DNA from: Betaproteobacteria bacterium UBA5582
Lineage (GTDB): Bacteria > Pseudomonadota > Gammaproteobacteria > Burkholderiales > Rhodocyclaceae
Length of the DNA stretch: 40,277 bases
Assembly: GCA_002425245.1 (NCBI GenBank)
Contig: DILW01000090.1
Location: 1-40,277, forward strand
Reading direction: 5' to 3'
A model generated the notes under the pieces. That model was not told the DNA's origin and ran no database searches. It was given only the letters and a program-made list of their open reading frames with translations. The position numbers were made by a program, and so were the translations under genes. Positions within the stretch are counted from its first letter, which is position 1. Each line of letters opens with the position of its first letter. This document shows positions 1 to 11,318 of this stretch, one piece after another.

Positions 1-278
1 CCGAGATAGGGCGCGATGCGGGCGAAGATTTCCGGCATCTGCGCCACCGGCGTCGCCACCAGCACGATGTCGGCATCGCCGATCTCGTGCGCCGGGTTGA
101 TCCCGGCGCGGTCGATGACGCCCAGTTCCTGCGCCACGCGCAAGGTCGATGGCGTGCGGCCGAAGCCGACCACCTCCTCGACGGCGCCAGCCGCCTTGAG
201 GCCGAGCGCGAAGGAACCGCCGATCAGGCCGGTACCGAAGACGACGATCTTGCCGAACTCGGGCTGGCCGGCGTCCAT
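1..278 (-). CDS. tyrA: Prephenate dehydrogenase, N-terminal part (cut by window edge)
   Basis: This should be the NAD(P)-dependent enzyme that turns prephenate into 4-hydroxyphenylpyruvate in tyrosine synthesis, in the cytoplasm. About 92 N-terminal residues are visible. They hold a Rossmann-fold dinucleotide site, GTGLIGGS at residues 15-22, followed by a typical beta-alpha-beta stretch ending in a VLVATPV strand. The ATG at 278 directly follows the hisC stop codon (279-281), so the two genes are almost certainly co-transcribed and translationally coupled. The gene continues beyond base 1; catalytic residues of the C-terminal half are not visible. The position after gyrA-serC-pheA-hisC is the usual neighbourhood of tyrA in beta- and gammaproteobacteria, which supports the call over other Rossmann dehydrogenases. 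Whether it is fused to aroA, as in pseudomonads, cannot be seen. Confidence 0.88.
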   Translation of the reverse strand, partial: MDAGQPEFGKIVVFGTGLIGGSFALGLKAAGAVEEVVGFGRTPSTLRVAQELGVIDRAGINPAHEIGDADIVLVATPVAQMPEIFARIAPYL

Positions 279-1367
279 TTACAGGGCCTTTTCCAGCGCC
301 GCGATGAAGCGCGCGTTCTCGGCCTCGCTGCCGATCGTCACGCGCAGCCACTCGGGCATGCCGTAACCGCCGATCGGCCGGACGATGACGCCCTGCTGCA
401 GTAGCTTCTGGTTCACCGCCGCGCCGTCGCCGGCTTTGAAGGTGACGAAGTTGCCGTAGGACGGGATGTAAGTCAGGCCGAGTTTTTCCAGCGCGGCGAC
501 GATCTGCGCCATGCCGCGCCGGTTGAGTTCGTAGCTGGCCTGCAGGAATTCGTCGTCGTCGAGCGCGGCGAGCGCGCCGGCGAGCGCCAGGTTGTTGACG
601 TTGAACGGCTGGCGGACGCGATTCATCAGGTCGGCGACGGCCGCCGAAGTGACGCCGTAGCCGATGCGCAGACCGGCCAGGCCGTAGATCTTCGAGAATG
701 TGCGGCAGACCACCAGGTTCGGGAACTCGGCGACCCAGGCGGCGGTATCGACGCGTGCCTCGGGCGGGATGTACTCGTTGTAGGCTTCATCGAGGACGAC
801 GACGACATCGGCTGGCACCTGTTCCAGGAAGGCGCGCACTTCCGGATAGGGCAGGAAGTTGCCGGTCGGGTTGTTCGGGTTGGCGATCCAGACGACGCGG
901 GTGTCCGGACGGATGGCGGCGAGCATCGCGTCGAGGTCGTGGCCGAAATCCTTCGCCGGCACGCAGATCAGTTCGCCGCCAATCGACAGCGTGGCCAGCG
1001 GATAGACGGCGAAAGCATGCTGGGCGAACACCGCCGAACGGCCCTGGGCGAGGAAGGCGCGGGCGACCAGGTCGAGCACGTCGTTGGAGCCGTTGCCGAG
1101 CACCACCTGGTTCTGGTCAACGCCGCAGCGCGCCGCCAGCTTGGCGATCAGCTCGAACTGGTCCGGGTAGCGTTCGACGCCGGAAAGCGCCGCTTCCACC
1201 GCCTGCCTGGCCTTCGGGCTCATGCCGAGCGGGTTCTCGTTCGAGGCAAGCTTGACGATGCTGTCCACCGGGATGCCCATCTCACGGGCCAGTTCGGTGA
1301 TCGGTTTACCCGGCTGATAGGGCGAGATGGCGCGGACGTAGGCGAGGGCTTGTTCGGCGAGGGACAT
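279..1367 (-). CDS. hisC: Histidinol-phosphate / aromatic aminotransferase
   Basis: A 362-residue class I/II PLP aminotransferase of the HisC family. It has the substrate-cofactor signature NPNNPTG at 163-169, the Asp of DEAY at 193 that contacts the pyridine nitrogen, and the Schiff-base lysine K226 in TFSKIYGLAG. HisC enzymes interconvert imidazole-acetol phosphate and histidinol phosphate. Copies placed between pheA and tyrA, as here, are often second copies (hisC2) that may instead transaminate phenylpyruvate and 4-hydroxyphenylpyruvate. That reading is inference from context, because no his genes lie in the window. The ATG at 1367 lies 9 bases after the pheA stop, and the stop abuts tyrA. 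Full length for the family. Confidence 0.92.
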   Translation of the reverse strand: MSLAEQALAYVRAISPYQPGKPITELAREMGIPVDSIVKLASNENPLGMSPKARQAVEAALSGVERYPDQFELIAKLAARCGVDQNQVVLGNGSNDVLDLVARAFLAQGRSAVFAQHAFAVYPLATLSIGGELICVPAKDFGHDLDAMLAAIRPDTRVVWIANPNNPTGNFLPYPEVRAFLEQVPADVVVVLDEAYNEYIPPEARVDTAAWVAEFPNLVVCRTFSKIYGLAGLRIGYGVTSAAVADLMNRVRQPFNVNNLALAGALAALDDDEFLQASYELNRRGMAQIVAALEKLGLTYIPSYGNFVTFKAGDGAAVNQKLLQQGVIVRPIGGYGMPEWLRVTIGSEAENARFIAALEKAL

Positions 1368-1376
1368 CGGGATTCC

Positions 1377-2468
1377 TCAGAAAACGGCGACCGGGTAGGA
1401 GCCGAGGATTTTCAGGTAGGCGGCGTTGCCGGCCAGCTGTTCGAGCGCGGCCTTGACCGCCGGCTCGTCGCGATGGCCTTCGACATCGACGTAATAGACG
1501 TATTCCCACAGCGCGTTGCGCGCCGGCCGCGACTCCAGCCGGCACATCGAGACGCCAGCGGCAGACAGTGGCGCCAGTAGTTCGTGCAGGGCGCCGGCAC
1601 GATTGGGCGCCGACATGATCAGCGAGGTCTTGTCGCGCCCCGACGGACCGGCATCATGCTTGCCGAGGACCAGGAAGCGCGTCGTGTTGTTCGGTTCGTC
1701 TTCGATGTTTTCAACCAGCTTCGCCAGGCCATAACGCGCGGCCGCGGCCTCGCCGGCAATGGCTGCCGAACCGGCTTCCTCGGCGGCCTTCTGCGCCGCC
1801 TGCGCATTGCTGCCGACCGAGATGCGCTGCGCCTGCGGCAGCATGCGGTTGAGCCATTCGTGGCACTGCGCCAGCGACTGGGCGTGCGAATAGACGCGGC
1901 TGATCGCGCCGAGCTCGCTTTCCTTCGACAGCAGGTTCTGGTGAATGCGCAGCACGACCTCGCCGCAGATCTTCAACGGCGTGCCAAGCAGCAGGTCCAT
2001 CGTCCGGCCGACCGCGCCTTCGGTCGAATTCTCGACCGGCACGACGGCGTAATGGGCGTGACCCGACTCGACTTCGCGGAAGACGTCGTCGATCGAAGAT
2101 TGCGGCAACAGGCGGCCGGCGTGGCCGAAATGCTTGGTCGCCGCCGACTCCGAGAAGGTGCCGAGCGGACCGAGGAAAGCGATGCCGAGCGGCTGTTCGA
2201 GCGACAGACAGGCCGACATCACCTCACGGAAGAAGAAGGTGATGTTCTCGTTCGGCAGCGGCCCGGGATTGACGTCCTGCAGCCGGCGCAGCACCTGCGC
2301 CTCGCGCTCCGGCCGATAGATGAAGCCGGCGTCGCCGAACTCAGCCTTGATCTCGCCGACGCGCTGGGCGCAGCGGGCGCGTTCGTTCAAGAGGCGCAGG
2401 ATGTCGCCGTCGATGCGGTCGATGTCGGCGCGCACGCCGGCCAGGGCCTTCGAGAGATCGTCGCTCAT
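1377..2468 (-). CDS. pheA: Bifunctional chorismate mutase / prephenate dehydratase (P-protein)
   Basis: A 363-residue protein that converts chorismate to prephenate and then to phenylpyruvate for phenylalanine synthesis. Residues 1-90 form the helical AroQ-type chorismate mutase domain (RADIDRIDGDILRLLNER). Residues 94-270 form the prephenate dehydratase domain, with FLGPLGTFSE near 98-107 and the catalytic TRF motif at 263-265. Residues 284-360 form a C-terminal ACT domain with GALHELL (292-298) and ESRP (312-315), the two motifs that bind phenylalanine for feedback inhibition, so the enzyme should be Phe-sensitive. It lies 4 bases downstream of serC and 9 bases upstream of hisC, within one compact operon. 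Confidence 0.96.
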   Translation of the reverse strand: MSDDLSKALAGVRADIDRIDGDILRLLNERARCAQRVGEIKAEFGDAGFIYRPEREAQVLRRLQDVNPGPLPNENITFFFREVMSACLSLEQPLGIAFLGPLGTFSESAATKHFGHAGRLLPQSSIDDVFREVESGHAHYAVVPVENSTEGAVGRTMDLLLGTPLKICGEVVLRIHQNLLSKESELGAISRVYSHAQSLAQCHEWLNRMLPQAQRISVGSNAQAAQKAAEEAGSAAIAGEAAAARYGLAKLVENIEDEPNNTTRFLVLGKHDAGPSGRDKTSLIMSAPNRAGALHELLAPLSAAGVSMCRLESRPARNALWEYVYYVDVEGHRDEPAVKAALEQLAGNAAYLKILGSYPVAVF

Positions 2469-2472
2469 GCGC

Positions 2473-3558
2473 TCACCCGTTCCGTTTGGCGAAATCGTTC
2501 ATGAAACCGACCAGCGCCTTGACCGCGTCGAGCGAGACGGCGTTGTAGATCGACGCACGCATGCCGCCGACCGACTTGTGCCCCTTCAGGCCGAGCACGC
2601 CGGCATCCTTGGCCGCCGCCAGGAAAGGCGCGTCGAGCGCGGCATCGGCGAGCACGAAGGGCACGTTCATGCGCGAACGGCAGTCGGGATCGACCGGGTT
2701 GGTATAGAAACCGCCGGAATTGTCGATGCACTCGTAGAGAATGCGCGCCTTTTCGGCGTTGATCGCGTCGATGCCGGCCAGACCGCCCTGCTTCTTCAGC
2801 CACTGGAAAACCAGGCCGGCGATGTAGATGCCGAAGGTCGGCGGCGTGTTGAGCATCGAACCGTTCTCGGCCATCACCGCGTAATCCATCACCGTCGGGA
2901 TGTTGAGCGGCGCCATGCCGAGCAGGTCACGATGGACGATGACCAGCGTGACGCCCGAGGGGCCGATGTTCTTCTGCGCACCGGCGTAGATCAGGCCGAA
3001 CTTCTCGACATTGACCGGGCGCGACAGGATGTGCGACGACATGTCGGCAACCAGCGGCACGCCGGTGTCGGCGATGCGTTCGGCGGGAATCTCGACGCCG
3101 TGGATGGTCTCGTTGGTGCACACGTGCAGGTAGGCGGCGAAGGGATCGAGCTTGATCTCCTCGGCCGCCGGCAGGCGGGTGAAACCGCTGTCCTCGGTCG
3201 TCGCCGCGACGCGGACATTCCCAATGCGCTGCGCTTCCTTGACCGCCTTCTTCGACCACGAGCCGGTGACGATGTAGTCGGCCGAGCGGCCGGCCAGCAG
3301 GTTCATCGGAATCTGCGCAAACTGCTGCGTCGCGCCGCCCTGCAGGAACAGCACCTTGTACTGTTCGGGAATCCCCATCAGCTCGCGCAGGTCGGCTTCG
3401 GCCTTGGCCAGGATGGACATGAATTCCTTGCCGCGATGGCTCATTTCCATGACGCTGCAGCCCGCGCCCTGCCAGTCGAGCAGCTCTTCCTGCGCCTGGC
3501 GCAGGACCTCTTCGGGAAGTGCAGCCGGACCGGCGCTGAAATTCCAGATACGCGTCAT
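2473..3558 (-). CDS. serC: Phosphoserine aminotransferase
   Basis: A 361-residue class V PLP aminotransferase that forms 3-phosphoserine from 3-phosphohydroxypyruvate and glutamate; it also acts in pyridoxal phosphate synthesis in many bacteria. The N-terminus NFSAGPAALP is the family hallmark. The Schiff-base lysine is K196 in AGAQKNIGPSG, and D172 in VADMSSH contacts the cofactor. The length is normal. The start codon at 3558 lies directly beside the gyrA stop (3559-3561), and the gene is followed 4 bases later by pheA. The gyrA-serC-pheA order is conserved widely in beta- and gammaproteobacteria. Confidence 0.97.
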   Translation of the reverse strand: MTRIWNFSAGPAALPEEVLRQAQEELLDWQGAGCSVMEMSHRGKEFMSILAKAEADLRELMGIPEQYKVLFLQGGATQQFAQIPMNLLAGRSADYIVTGSWSKKAVKEAQRIGNVRVAATTEDSGFTRLPAAEEIKLDPFAAYLHVCTNETIHGVEIPAERIADTGVPLVADMSSHILSRPVNVEKFGLIYAGAQKNIGPSGVTLVIVHRDLLGMAPLNIPTVMDYAVMAENGSMLNTPPTFGIYIAGLVFQWLKKQGGLAGIDAINAEKARILYECIDNSGGFYTNPVDPDCRSRMNVPFVLADAALDAPFLAAAKDAGVLGLKGHKSVGGMRASIYNAVSLDAVKALVGFMNDFAKRNG

Positions 3559-6180
<2,622 letters not shown>

Positions 6181-6220
6181 GTCTCTCGTGTCCGCGCCGG
6201 TGCGACCGGCAGCATGTTTG

Positions 6221-6229
6221 GTTGTAGCA
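6221..6229 (-). promoter_or_regulatory. Candidate extended -10 of the gyrA promoter
   Basis: On the minus strand a TGC followed by TACAAC reads as an extended -10 element about 40 bases upstream of gyrA. The hexamer 17 bases further upstream (GTAAAC) is a poor -35, so the call rests on the extended -10 alone. The 102-base gap 6181-6282 must also hold the promoter of the divergent amidohydrolase gene, for which I see no convincing elements. Confidence 0.3.
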
Positions 6230-6282
6230 CGCGTAATTTGCTAGTTTACCACGCCGTCAACGCCACACTGCAGCCCATTGCC

Positions 6283-7620
6283 ATGACTGAGAATCCCGAA
6301 AACATCGATTTGCTGATCGAAGCCCGCTGGATCGCCCCGATCGATACCGACGACCTGCTGGTCAACCACGCGCTGGCCGTCCATGACGGAAGGATTCTCG
6401 CCATTCTGCCGGCGCCTGAGGCTCGCCGGCGATACCTGCCGGCCGAGCGGCAAACGCTCGACCAGCACATCCTGATTCCCGGCCTGATCAACCTCCACAC
6501 GCACGCGGCAATGAGCCTGATGCGCGGCATCGCCGACGATCTGCCGCTGATGGAATGGCTGCAGCAACACATCTGGCCGGCCGAAGCGGCGATGGTCTCG
6601 CACGCTTTCGTGCTCGACGGCACCCGCCTGGCCTGCGCCGAAATGCTGCTGGGCGGGATCACCTGCTTCAACGACATGTACTTCTTCCCGGATGCTGCCG
6701 CCCAGGCGGCAAATGATTTCGGCATGCGCGCGGTACTCGGGGTCACCACGATAGAATTCCCGGGCAACTATGCCAGCGACGCCGACGACTACATCGCCAA
6801 GGGCCTGGCCGCCCGTGAGGCGACAGCAGGCAACCCCTTGTTGTCCTTCTGCCTGGCGCCACATGCGCCGTACACCGTGACCGACCGGAGCTTCCAGCGC
6901 ATCATCACGCTCGCCGAGCAACTGGACCTGCCCATTCACTGCCACATCCACGAAACCCGCCAGGAAATTGCCGATTCAGTTGCCACCCACGGTAAACGCC
7001 CCTTGCAACGCCTGCAGGAACTGGGCCTGATCGGCCCGGGGTTCATTGGCGTGCACGCGGTCCATCTCGACGATAGTGAAATCGCTGCCATCGCCACTGC
7101 CGGCAGCAGCATCGCCCATTGCCCCACCTCGAACCTGAAGCTGGCCAGCGGTTTCGCCCGCATCGCCGAGATGCACAGGGCGGGAATAAATATCGGCCTG
7201 GGTACCGACGGTGCCGCCAGCAACAACCGTCTCGACCTGTTCGGCGAGATGCGCCTGGCGGCCTTACTGGCCAAGGGATTGAGCGGCGATGCCAGCGCCC
7301 TGCCCGCCCTCGAAGTGCTGCGCATGGCCACCATCAATGGCGCGCGTGCACTTGGCCTGGACAAGATCACCGGCTCACTCACCCCGGGCAAGGCAGCGGA
7401 TATATGCGCAGTGAATCTTGGACAACTGCAATGTCAGCCCTGCTTCGATCCGCTCTCCCATCTCGTACACGTCGCCGGCAGAGAGCAGGTGACGGATGTC
7501 TGGGTTGCCGGACGCCATCTTGTCGAGAACAAAACTTTACGCGCCGGCAACGAATTTCCCTTGGATGCAACTACAGCGCTGTGGCAGAATGCCCTTGAGG
7601 TGCGCTCGGGAATTCAATAG
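6283..7620 (+). CDS. mtaD: Amidohydrolase of the TRZ/ATZ family, 5-methylthioadenosine/S-adenosylhomocysteine deaminase-like
   Basis: A 445-residue metal-dependent amidohydrolase expected to deaminate 5'-methylthioadenosine and/or S-adenosylhomocysteine in the cytoplasm. The metal ligands are visible in order: HTH at residues 72-74 after the GLINL strand, HCHIHE near 220, the HAVHLDD segment near 258, and the Asp of GLGTDGAAS near 308. The ATG at 6283 is chosen because the protein then begins at the usual small N-terminal beta-domain; the frame stays open upstream but only as antisense to gyrA. No strong ribosome site precedes it. In pseudomonads a homologue sits between gyrA and ubiG as well, which supports a role in recycling products of S-adenosylmethionine-dependent methylation. 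Substrate specificity cannot be settled from sequence. Confidence 0.85.
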   Translation: MTENPENIDLLIEARWIAPIDTDDLLVNHALAVHDGRILAILPAPEARRRYLPAERQTLDQHILIPGLINLHTHAAMSLMRGIADDLPLMEWLQQHIWPAEAAMVSHAFVLDGTRLACAEMLLGGITCFNDMYFFPDAAAQAANDFGMRAVLGVTTIEFPGNYASDADDYIAKGLAAREATAGNPLLSFCLAPHAPYTVTDRSFQRIITLAEQLDLPIHCHIHETRQEIADSVATHGKRPLQRLQELGLIGPGFIGVHAVHLDDSEIAAIATAGSSIAHCPTSNLKLASGFARIAEMHRAGINIGLGTDGAASNNRLDLFGEMRLAALLAKGLSGDASALPALEVLRMATINGARALGLDKITGSLTPGKAADICAVNLGQLQCQPCFDPLSHLVHVAGREQVTDVWVAGRHLVENKTLRAGNEFPLDATTALWQNALEVRSGIQ

Positions 7621-7673
7621 CGAACCCGAAACAAGTCACTGGAATCGAACAAATTCTTCAACGAGGGAAGACT

Positions 7674-8339
7674 ATGATCAAGAATATCGCCCAAAAAACT
7701 CTGGCTGTTGCCCTGCTCGCCGGTATCGGCTTCTCTGCCGTTGCCCAGGAACGCGTTTATGTGATCGACCAGCGCGATGTCGTCGCCAGGTCCGGTACCG
7801 GCCTGTGCTGGCGTACCGGCTACTGGACCCCGGCTGGTGCCGCTGCCGACAAGGCCGGCTGCGAATGCGACCGCGACCTGTTGCCGAAGGCCACCTGCGA
7901 AGGCAAGCCGGTTGCTCCTGCTGCCGACACCCCGGCCGCCATCGCCGCGCCGAAGCCGACCGGCGAAAAGATCACCGTCGCTGCCGACGCCCTGTTCGAC
8001 TTCAACAAGGCTGTCCTGCGTCCGGAAGGCAAGGCCAAGCTCGACGAACTGGCTGCCAAGGCCGGTCAGATCAAGCTTGAAGTGATCCTCGCCGTTGGCC
8101 ACACCGACCGCATCGGTGGCGCCGCTTACAACCAGACCCTGTCCGAGAAGCGTGCCGCTTCGGTCAAGGAATACCTGGTGGCCAAGGGCATCGAAGCCAA
8201 CCGCATCTACACCGAAGGCAAGGGCGAAACCCAGCCGGTCACCGGCGACACCTGCAAGGGCAACGCCAAGACCAAGGCCCTGATCGACTGCCTGCAGCCG
8301 GATCGCCGTGTCGACATCGAAGTGATCGGCACCAAGTAA
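7674..8339 (+). CDS. OmpA-family outer membrane / peptidoglycan-binding protein
   Basis: A 221-residue exported protein. Residues 1-24 form a signal peptide ending AVAQ. Residues 25-75 are a short Cys-containing region (four Cys, in LCWRTG, GCECD and ATCEG) with no room for an eight-strand barrel. Residues about 100-219 are the OmpA C-terminal domain, with FDFNKAVLRPEG, GHTDRIG and a final DRRVDIEV; its conserved Asp and Arg bind diaminopimelate in peptidoglycan. It likely anchors the envelope to the wall. A good ribosome site (AGGGAAG) precedes the ATG. OmpA-domain genes are often found next to ubiG in betaproteobacteria. Clean GAC/AAG/GCC-biased codon use suggests strong expression. A terminator follows 20 bases after the stop. 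Confidence 0.9.
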   Translation: MIKNIAQKTLAVALLAGIGFSAVAQERVYVIDQRDVVARSGTGLCWRTGYWTPAGAAADKAGCECDRDLLPKATCEGKPVAPAADTPAAIAAPKPTGEKITVAADALFDFNKAVLRPEGKAKLDELAAKAGQIKLEVILAVGHTDRIGGAAYNQTLSEKRAASVKEYLVAKGIEANRIYTEGKGETQPVTGDTCKGNAKTKALIDCLQPDRRVDIEVIGTK

Positions 8340-8358
8340 TACGCCGCTGCTACAATGC

Positions 8359-8386
8359 AAAGCCCTGCCTCGGCAGGGCTTTTTCA
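8359..8386 (+). terminator. Rho-independent terminator of the ompA-like gene
   Basis: An 8-bp perfect stem, AGCCCTGC (8361-8368) with GCAGGGCT (8373-8380), closes on a CTCG loop and is followed by a T tract. It lies 20 bases after the OmpA-protein stop and only 12-25 bases before the ubiG start codon. Confidence 0.85.
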
Positions 8387-8409
8387 TTTTCTCCATTGTG
8401 AATCGCACC

Positions 8410-9108
8410 ATGATCAACGCCGACCCTGCAGAACTGGAAAAATTTGGCGAACTCGCCCACCGCTGGTGGGACCCCAACAGCGAATTCAAACCGCTGCACG
8501 ACATCAACCCCTTGCGCCTGGGTTGGATCGACCGTTGCGTCGGGTTGCGCGGCAAGCGTGTTCTCGATGTCGGCTGTGGCGGTGGCTTGCTGTCCGAGGG
8601 GATGGCGGCGCTGGGCGCCGAAGTGACCGGCATTGACCTGTCCGAAAAACCTCTGGGCGTCGCCCGCCTGCATCTGCTGGAAAGCGGCCACAAGGTCGAC
8701 TATCGCAAGATTTCGGTCGAGCAACTGGCCGACGAAATGCCCGCCAGCTTCGACACCGTCACCTGCCTGGAAATGCTGGAGCACGTTCCCAACCCGTCGA
8801 GCACGATCACCGCCTGCGCCCGCCTGGTCAAACCGGGTGGTCAGGTGTTTTTCTCGACGCTCAACCGCAACCCGAAGTCCTACCTGTTTGCCGTCATCGG
8901 TGCCGAGTACGTCCTGCGCCTGCTGCCCAAGGGCACACACGACTATGCCAAGTTCATCAAACCCTCGGAACTCTCCCGTTGGGCCAAACTGGGGCAGCTT
9001 GAACCCGCCGAACTGATCGGCATGAGCTACCACCCGATCACCCGGGAGTATTCGCTGGGACAGGACACCAGCGTCAATTACCTGATGCGCACGGTCAGGA
9101 CCGCCTGA
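8410..9108 (+). CDS. ubiG: Ubiquinone biosynthesis O-methyltransferase
   Basis: A class I SAM-dependent methyltransferase (232 residues from the ATG at 8410) that carries out both O-methylations of the ubiquinone ring. The N-terminus NADPAELEKF and RWWDP are typical of UbiG. The SAM site is LDVGCGGGLLSEG with the acidic end of strand beta2 in VTGIDLS; the LEMLEHVPNP segment is also characteristic. An in-frame GTG at 8398 would add four residues (MNRT). Neither start has a clear Shine-Dalgarno sequence, so I prefer the ATG because its protein matches the usual family N-terminus. The stop overlaps the 3' end of the opposing solute-binding-protein gene by 14 bases. The usual downstream phosphatase gene (mupP/gph) is absent here. 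Confidence 0.94.
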   Translation: MINADPAELEKFGELAHRWWDPNSEFKPLHDINPLRLGWIDRCVGLRGKRVLDVGCGGGLLSEGMAALGAEVTGIDLSEKPLGVARLHLLESGHKVDYRKISVEQLADEMPASFDTVTCLEMLEHVPNPSSTITACARLVKPGGQVFFSTLNRNPKSYLFAVIGAEYVLRLLPKGTHDYAKFIKPSELSRWAKLGQLEPAELIGMSYHPITREYSLGQDTSVNYLMRTVRTA

Positions 9109-11239
9109 CCGCTGCCCGTTCCCGGCGTCGGTAAGCGACCACGGCCGGGAACAGGACCAGCACCAGCAGCAGCGCACCGGTCAGCAAAGGCCAGCGCTCC
9201 GGTGCGTTCCACTCGCGACGGGCCTGCGCCCGATCCGCTGCGTCGATCCGCTGATACTTGAGGGTGCTGTTACCGACATCGGCCGGCTTGCGGTTCTTCA
9301 GCCAGCGGTGAGTCAGGGTATAGCTCTTGGGATGCAGGCCGAACACCCAGGGCGCGTCGTGACGCAGGATGGCCGTCATTTCACGGACAATGCCCAGGCG
9401 CTCGGGCGTGTTGTCCATGTTCTTCATCTGCAGGAATAGTCGGTCATACACCGGATTCTCGTAGTTGGCCGAATTGGCACCGCCTTGCTGGCGCCCCTCG
9501 GGGCCGTGGAGGAGAAACAGGAAGTTTTCCGGGTCGGGATAATCGGCGTTCCAGCCCAGGTAGAAAAGCTGGAAATTCCCCTTGCGCAACTTGTCCTGAA
9601 AACGGTTGAAATCGGTGCTGCGCACCACCAGTTGCACGTTGATCTTGGCAAACTGGCGATTCAACCAGTCGAGCCGCGATTTGTCGCCCATGCCACCGGA
9701 AGTGGTATCCAGATAAAGAACCAGGGGCTCGCCGGTGCGGGCGTTGCGGCCGTTCGGATAGCCGGCCTCGGCCATCAGGCGGCGCGCCACTTCGGGCGAC
9801 TTGCGTACCGGCCGACCGTCAATCCAGTCGTACACGACGCGATTGACCCCGGCCTCGCCCTCCTCGTAGCCGAAGATCCCCGGCGGAATCGGCCCTTGCG
9901 CGGCGATCCCCCGGCCATTCTGGAAGATGGTGATGAATTCTTCCTGGTCGATGGCAATCGACACCGCCTGACGCAGCTTGGCGGCCTTTTCGTCGAGCCC
10001 GCCCACGACCGCGTCATGCATGTTGAATCCCATGTAAAAGGTGGAACTGCGCACCGATGTCAGCAGGGCGATACCCTTTTCGCGCATCTCGTCGGACAAG
10101 GCAACATCGCCGCCGACATTCACCCGCACGGCCTGATCGAAGCTGTCCGAGGAAATCCCCGAAGCATCGTAATATCCCTGCAGGAACTTGTTCCAGTAAG
10201 GGATCGCTTCCTTTTCACGGGTGAACACTGCCTGCTCGATGAAAGGCATCGGCTTGCCACAATCGGCGAGGAGGCCGGCCTCGGCGTCACCCGGCGCGCC
10301 GTCGCAGGGATAGGTCTCGCCACGGAAATTCGGGTTACGGCTGAGCACCATGCGCCGGTTCGGATCGTTCTCGGTGAGCATGTAGGGGCCGGTACCGACC
10401 GGCCACCAATCCAGGGTCAGGTTCTTTTCCTGCATGCCGGGCTGGGCGAAGAAACGGTCGACTTCGCGCGGCACCGGGGCGAAGAAGGGCATCGCCAGCC
10501 AGTAGGCAAACTGGGGATATTTGCCGCGGATGCGAATCCGCCAGGTATGGGCGTCGACACGCTCGACCCCGGATAACGGATAGGCATCGAGATCCAGCCA
10601 GGCCTCACGGGGCTGATCCTTTGCCGCCTGGCGCAGGGTGTCGGCGAGTTCCTTGAGGCCGACGATGCGCTCGGCCATCATCCCGAAAATCGGCGAGTGC
10701 AGCCGCGGATGCGCCAGGCGCTTGATCTGGTAGATGTAGTCGTCGGCGCTCAATTCACGTGTGCCGACCTGGGAAAAATCGGCAATCTGCTGGCGACCGT
10801 CGGCCATCCCCGGTCCCAGGTAGACAGGCTGACCGCCGGCATCAACAGCAAACGCCGGGTGTGGCTGGTAGAGGATTCCCGGGCGCAACTTGAGTTCGTA
10901 AATACTCTCGGCAATCGCTTCGGCCGGCGCATTGTCCGGCAGGGGGCGGCCATCGGCAGCCAGGTAGCGCGGCTGTGGCAGACGCTCGACGGTGGCTGGA
11001 ATCAGCTCGTACGGTCGGCGCAGGTAGTGGTATTGCAGCGGCGGCTCGTAGATCTGGCCAGTGAATGTCGCTTCATCCTCGGTGTAGGACTGCGCCGGAT
11101 CAAGATGCTTGGGGCGATCAGTGAAGGCCGTGTAGAGGATCGCGCGATCTGCATCGCCAGCGGCATAGGGCGAATTCCACACTTCGCCACAAGCGGCGAG
11201 CAAGACGCACGACAAAAGAATGACGGACAGTTTTACCAT
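9095..11239 (-). CDS. Family-5 (peptide-type) ABC transporter solute-binding lipoprotein with C-terminal membrane segment
   Basis: A 714-residue extracytoplasmic binding protein of the SBP_bac_5 family, which usually binds oligopeptides, dipeptides or nickel chelates. Residues 1-17 form a lipoprotein signal with lipobox LLAAC (lipidated Cys17). The body shows family features such as DPAQSYTEDEA, PLQYHYLRRPYELIP, VGTGPYMLTENDPNR and, late, GWNADYPDPENFLFLL. Unusually, it ends in a hydrophobic helix (LLTGALLLVLVLFPAVVAY) followed by Arg-rich residues, so it may be anchored at both ends. No permease or ATPase gene of this transporter class is adjacent. It is longer than most family members (500-600 residues), partly because of insertions in the N-terminal third. 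The ligand is unknown. Confidence 0.85.
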   Translation of the reverse strand: MVKLSVILLSCVLLAACGEVWNSPYAAGDADRAILYTAFTDRPKHLDPAQSYTEDEATFTGQIYEPPLQYHYLRRPYELIPATVERLPQPRYLAADGRPLPDNAPAEAIAESIYELKLRPGILYQPHPAFAVDAGGQPVYLGPGMADGRQQIADFSQVGTRELSADDYIYQIKRLAHPRLHSPIFGMMAERIVGLKELADTLRQAAKDQPREAWLDLDAYPLSGVERVDAHTWRIRIRGKYPQFAYWLAMPFFAPVPREVDRFFAQPGMQEKNLTLDWWPVGTGPYMLTENDPNRRMVLSRNPNFRGETYPCDGAPGDAEAGLLADCGKPMPFIEQAVFTREKEAIPYWNKFLQGYYDASGISSDSFDQAVRVNVGGDVALSDEMREKGIALLTSVRSSTFYMGFNMHDAVVGGLDEKAAKLRQAVSIAIDQEEFITIFQNGRGIAAQGPIPPGIFGYEEGEAGVNRVVYDWIDGRPVRKSPEVARRLMAEAGYPNGRNARTGEPLVLYLDTTSGGMGDKSRLDWLNRQFAKINVQLVVRSTDFNRFQDKLRKGNFQLFYLGWNADYPDPENFLFLLHGPEGRQQGGANSANYENPVYDRLFLQMKNMDNTPERLGIVREMTAILRHDAPWVFGLHPKSYTLTHRWLKNRKPADVGNSTLKYQRIDAADRAQARREWNAPERWPLLTGALLLVLVLFPAVVAYRRRERAAVRRS

Positions 11240-11318
11240 GGACGCCAGTTTAACAAAGGCTTGACCGCCCTAGCGCCCTCCGAACAAAATGCCCTGGAAC
11301 CCACAACAGGAAGGCAAC

